A stretch of 64,000 nt of DNA from Nothopassalora personata. Its lineage: Eukaryota > Ascomycota > Dothideomycetes > Mycosphaerellales > Mycosphaerellaceae. The stretch lies in contig CM066292.1 of the NCBI GenBank assembly GCA_033816765.1, forward strand, positions 3,968,001 through 4,032,000, given 5' to 3'. The notes below the pieces were generated by a model, which did no database searches, had not been told where the DNA came from, and was given only the letters and a program-made list of their open reading frames with translations. The position numbers were made by a program, and so were the translations under genes. This document shows, one piece after another, positions 63,899-64,000 of the stretch (its first letter is position 1; each line of letters opens with the position of its first letter).

Positions 63899-63956
63899 TA
63901 GAGGATTGCGAATTTTGAATGCGGGTATTTGCCGGTTTTGTAAGCCCAGGCCACCG
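63899..63956 (-). repeat. Right terminal inverted repeat of element G
   Basis: Inverted partner of 8673-8730, ending GGCCACCG at 63956. Confidence 0.7.
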
Positions 63957-64000
63957 TCGAACCTCGAAGCGATGACGGAAGTCATCGGACTTCGCAGCGA
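63957..64000. other. Flanking host DNA
   Basis: 44 bases with normal CA/TG content beyond the right end of G. Too short to identify. Confidence 0.5.

Larger units (their letters stand above)
8673..63956 (+). mobile_element. Element G: outermost TIR element, RIP-mutated, type unknown
   Basis: The two ends are inverted copies: CAGTGGCCTAGGCTTACAAA at the left and, reversed, CGGTGGCCTGGGCTTACAAA at the right, with similarity extending about 58 bases. When the nested elements are removed (9366-52287, 54278-54680, 55543-62554) only about 5 kb of G remains. What remains encodes unrecognised proteins on both strands whose stops are nearly all TAA/TAG, as expected after RIP. The CAGTG... ends resemble hAT termini, and hAT elements make 8-bp duplications. 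The flanks (GTGAACGG left, TCGAACCT right) share only GAAC at equal positions, so the superfamily is unproven. It has no visible relation to Starship elements. Confidence 0.6.

Noticed and set aside
8673..63956. Starship-type giant element
   Set aside because: The size comes from nested insertions. The remaining core is about 5 kb, has inverted ends, and no tyrosine recombinase (DUF3435) could be read.

Overview
The window is fungal nuclear DNA, most consistent with a filamentous ascomycete (probably a Dothideomycete; this placement is inference). It has small spliced introns, a TFIIH helicase gene of ascomycete type, and old repeats rich in TpA and poor in CpA/TpG. In those repeats nearly every disrupted reading frame is broken by TAA or TAG where Gln or Trp is expected, which is the footprint of repeat-induced point mutation (RIP).

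Region 1 (1-8672) is ordinary gene space. It holds the 3' end of a type-B carboxylesterase, a decayed Rossmann-fold pseudogene, a secreted beta-propeller protein, a probable three-exon hypothetical gene, and the TFIIH helicase XPB/Ssl2 on the minus strand.

Region 2 (8673-63956) is one nest of mobile elements starting 178 bp upstream of the XPB start codon. I resolved it from LTR pairs, terminal inverted repeats and target-site duplications (TSDs). The outer element G has about 58-bp inverted ends (8673-8730, 63899-63956). G contains copia element E (9366-52287, TSD ATATA), a solo LTR (54278-54680, TSD AAGGG) and chromovirus F (55543-62554, TSD ATATC). E contains a MULE DNA transposon (10111-21356, TSD TAGGCTAG) and gypsy element D (27037-51568). 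The MULE contains a solo LTR (10576-10923, TSD GTAAA) and intact chromovirus A (13685-20566, TSD CTTAC). D contains intact chromovirus B (27305-34370, TSD TAGCT) and copia C (35006-40601, TSD AGAAC). F contains a solo LTR (60193-60511, TSD TTAGG). G, E, the MULE, D, C, F and one solo LTR are heavily RIP-mutated. A, B and two solo LTRs are not, so they arrived after RIP stopped acting here.

The most interesting biology is in A and B. Their gag and most of pol are almost identical, but each carries between pol and the 3' LTR an antisense gene for a small Gal4-type Zn2Cys6 protein with a coiled coil. The two antisense proteins are clearly divergent. The adjacent U3 promoter regions are also different: six TGATCA palindromes in A, GCTCTC and GAGATC arrays in B. 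Two solo LTRs of a second family show the same two U3 classes, and a third class (TTAGACTAA) is present at 54278. I read this as a modular 'regulator plus cognate U3' cassette that is exchanged between LTR retrotransposons. Element F independently carries an antisense gene in the same place, with two well-formed spliceosomal introns. A and B also appear to self-prime reverse transcription (the primer site matches the start of R) and have an ATGA overlap between gag and pol.
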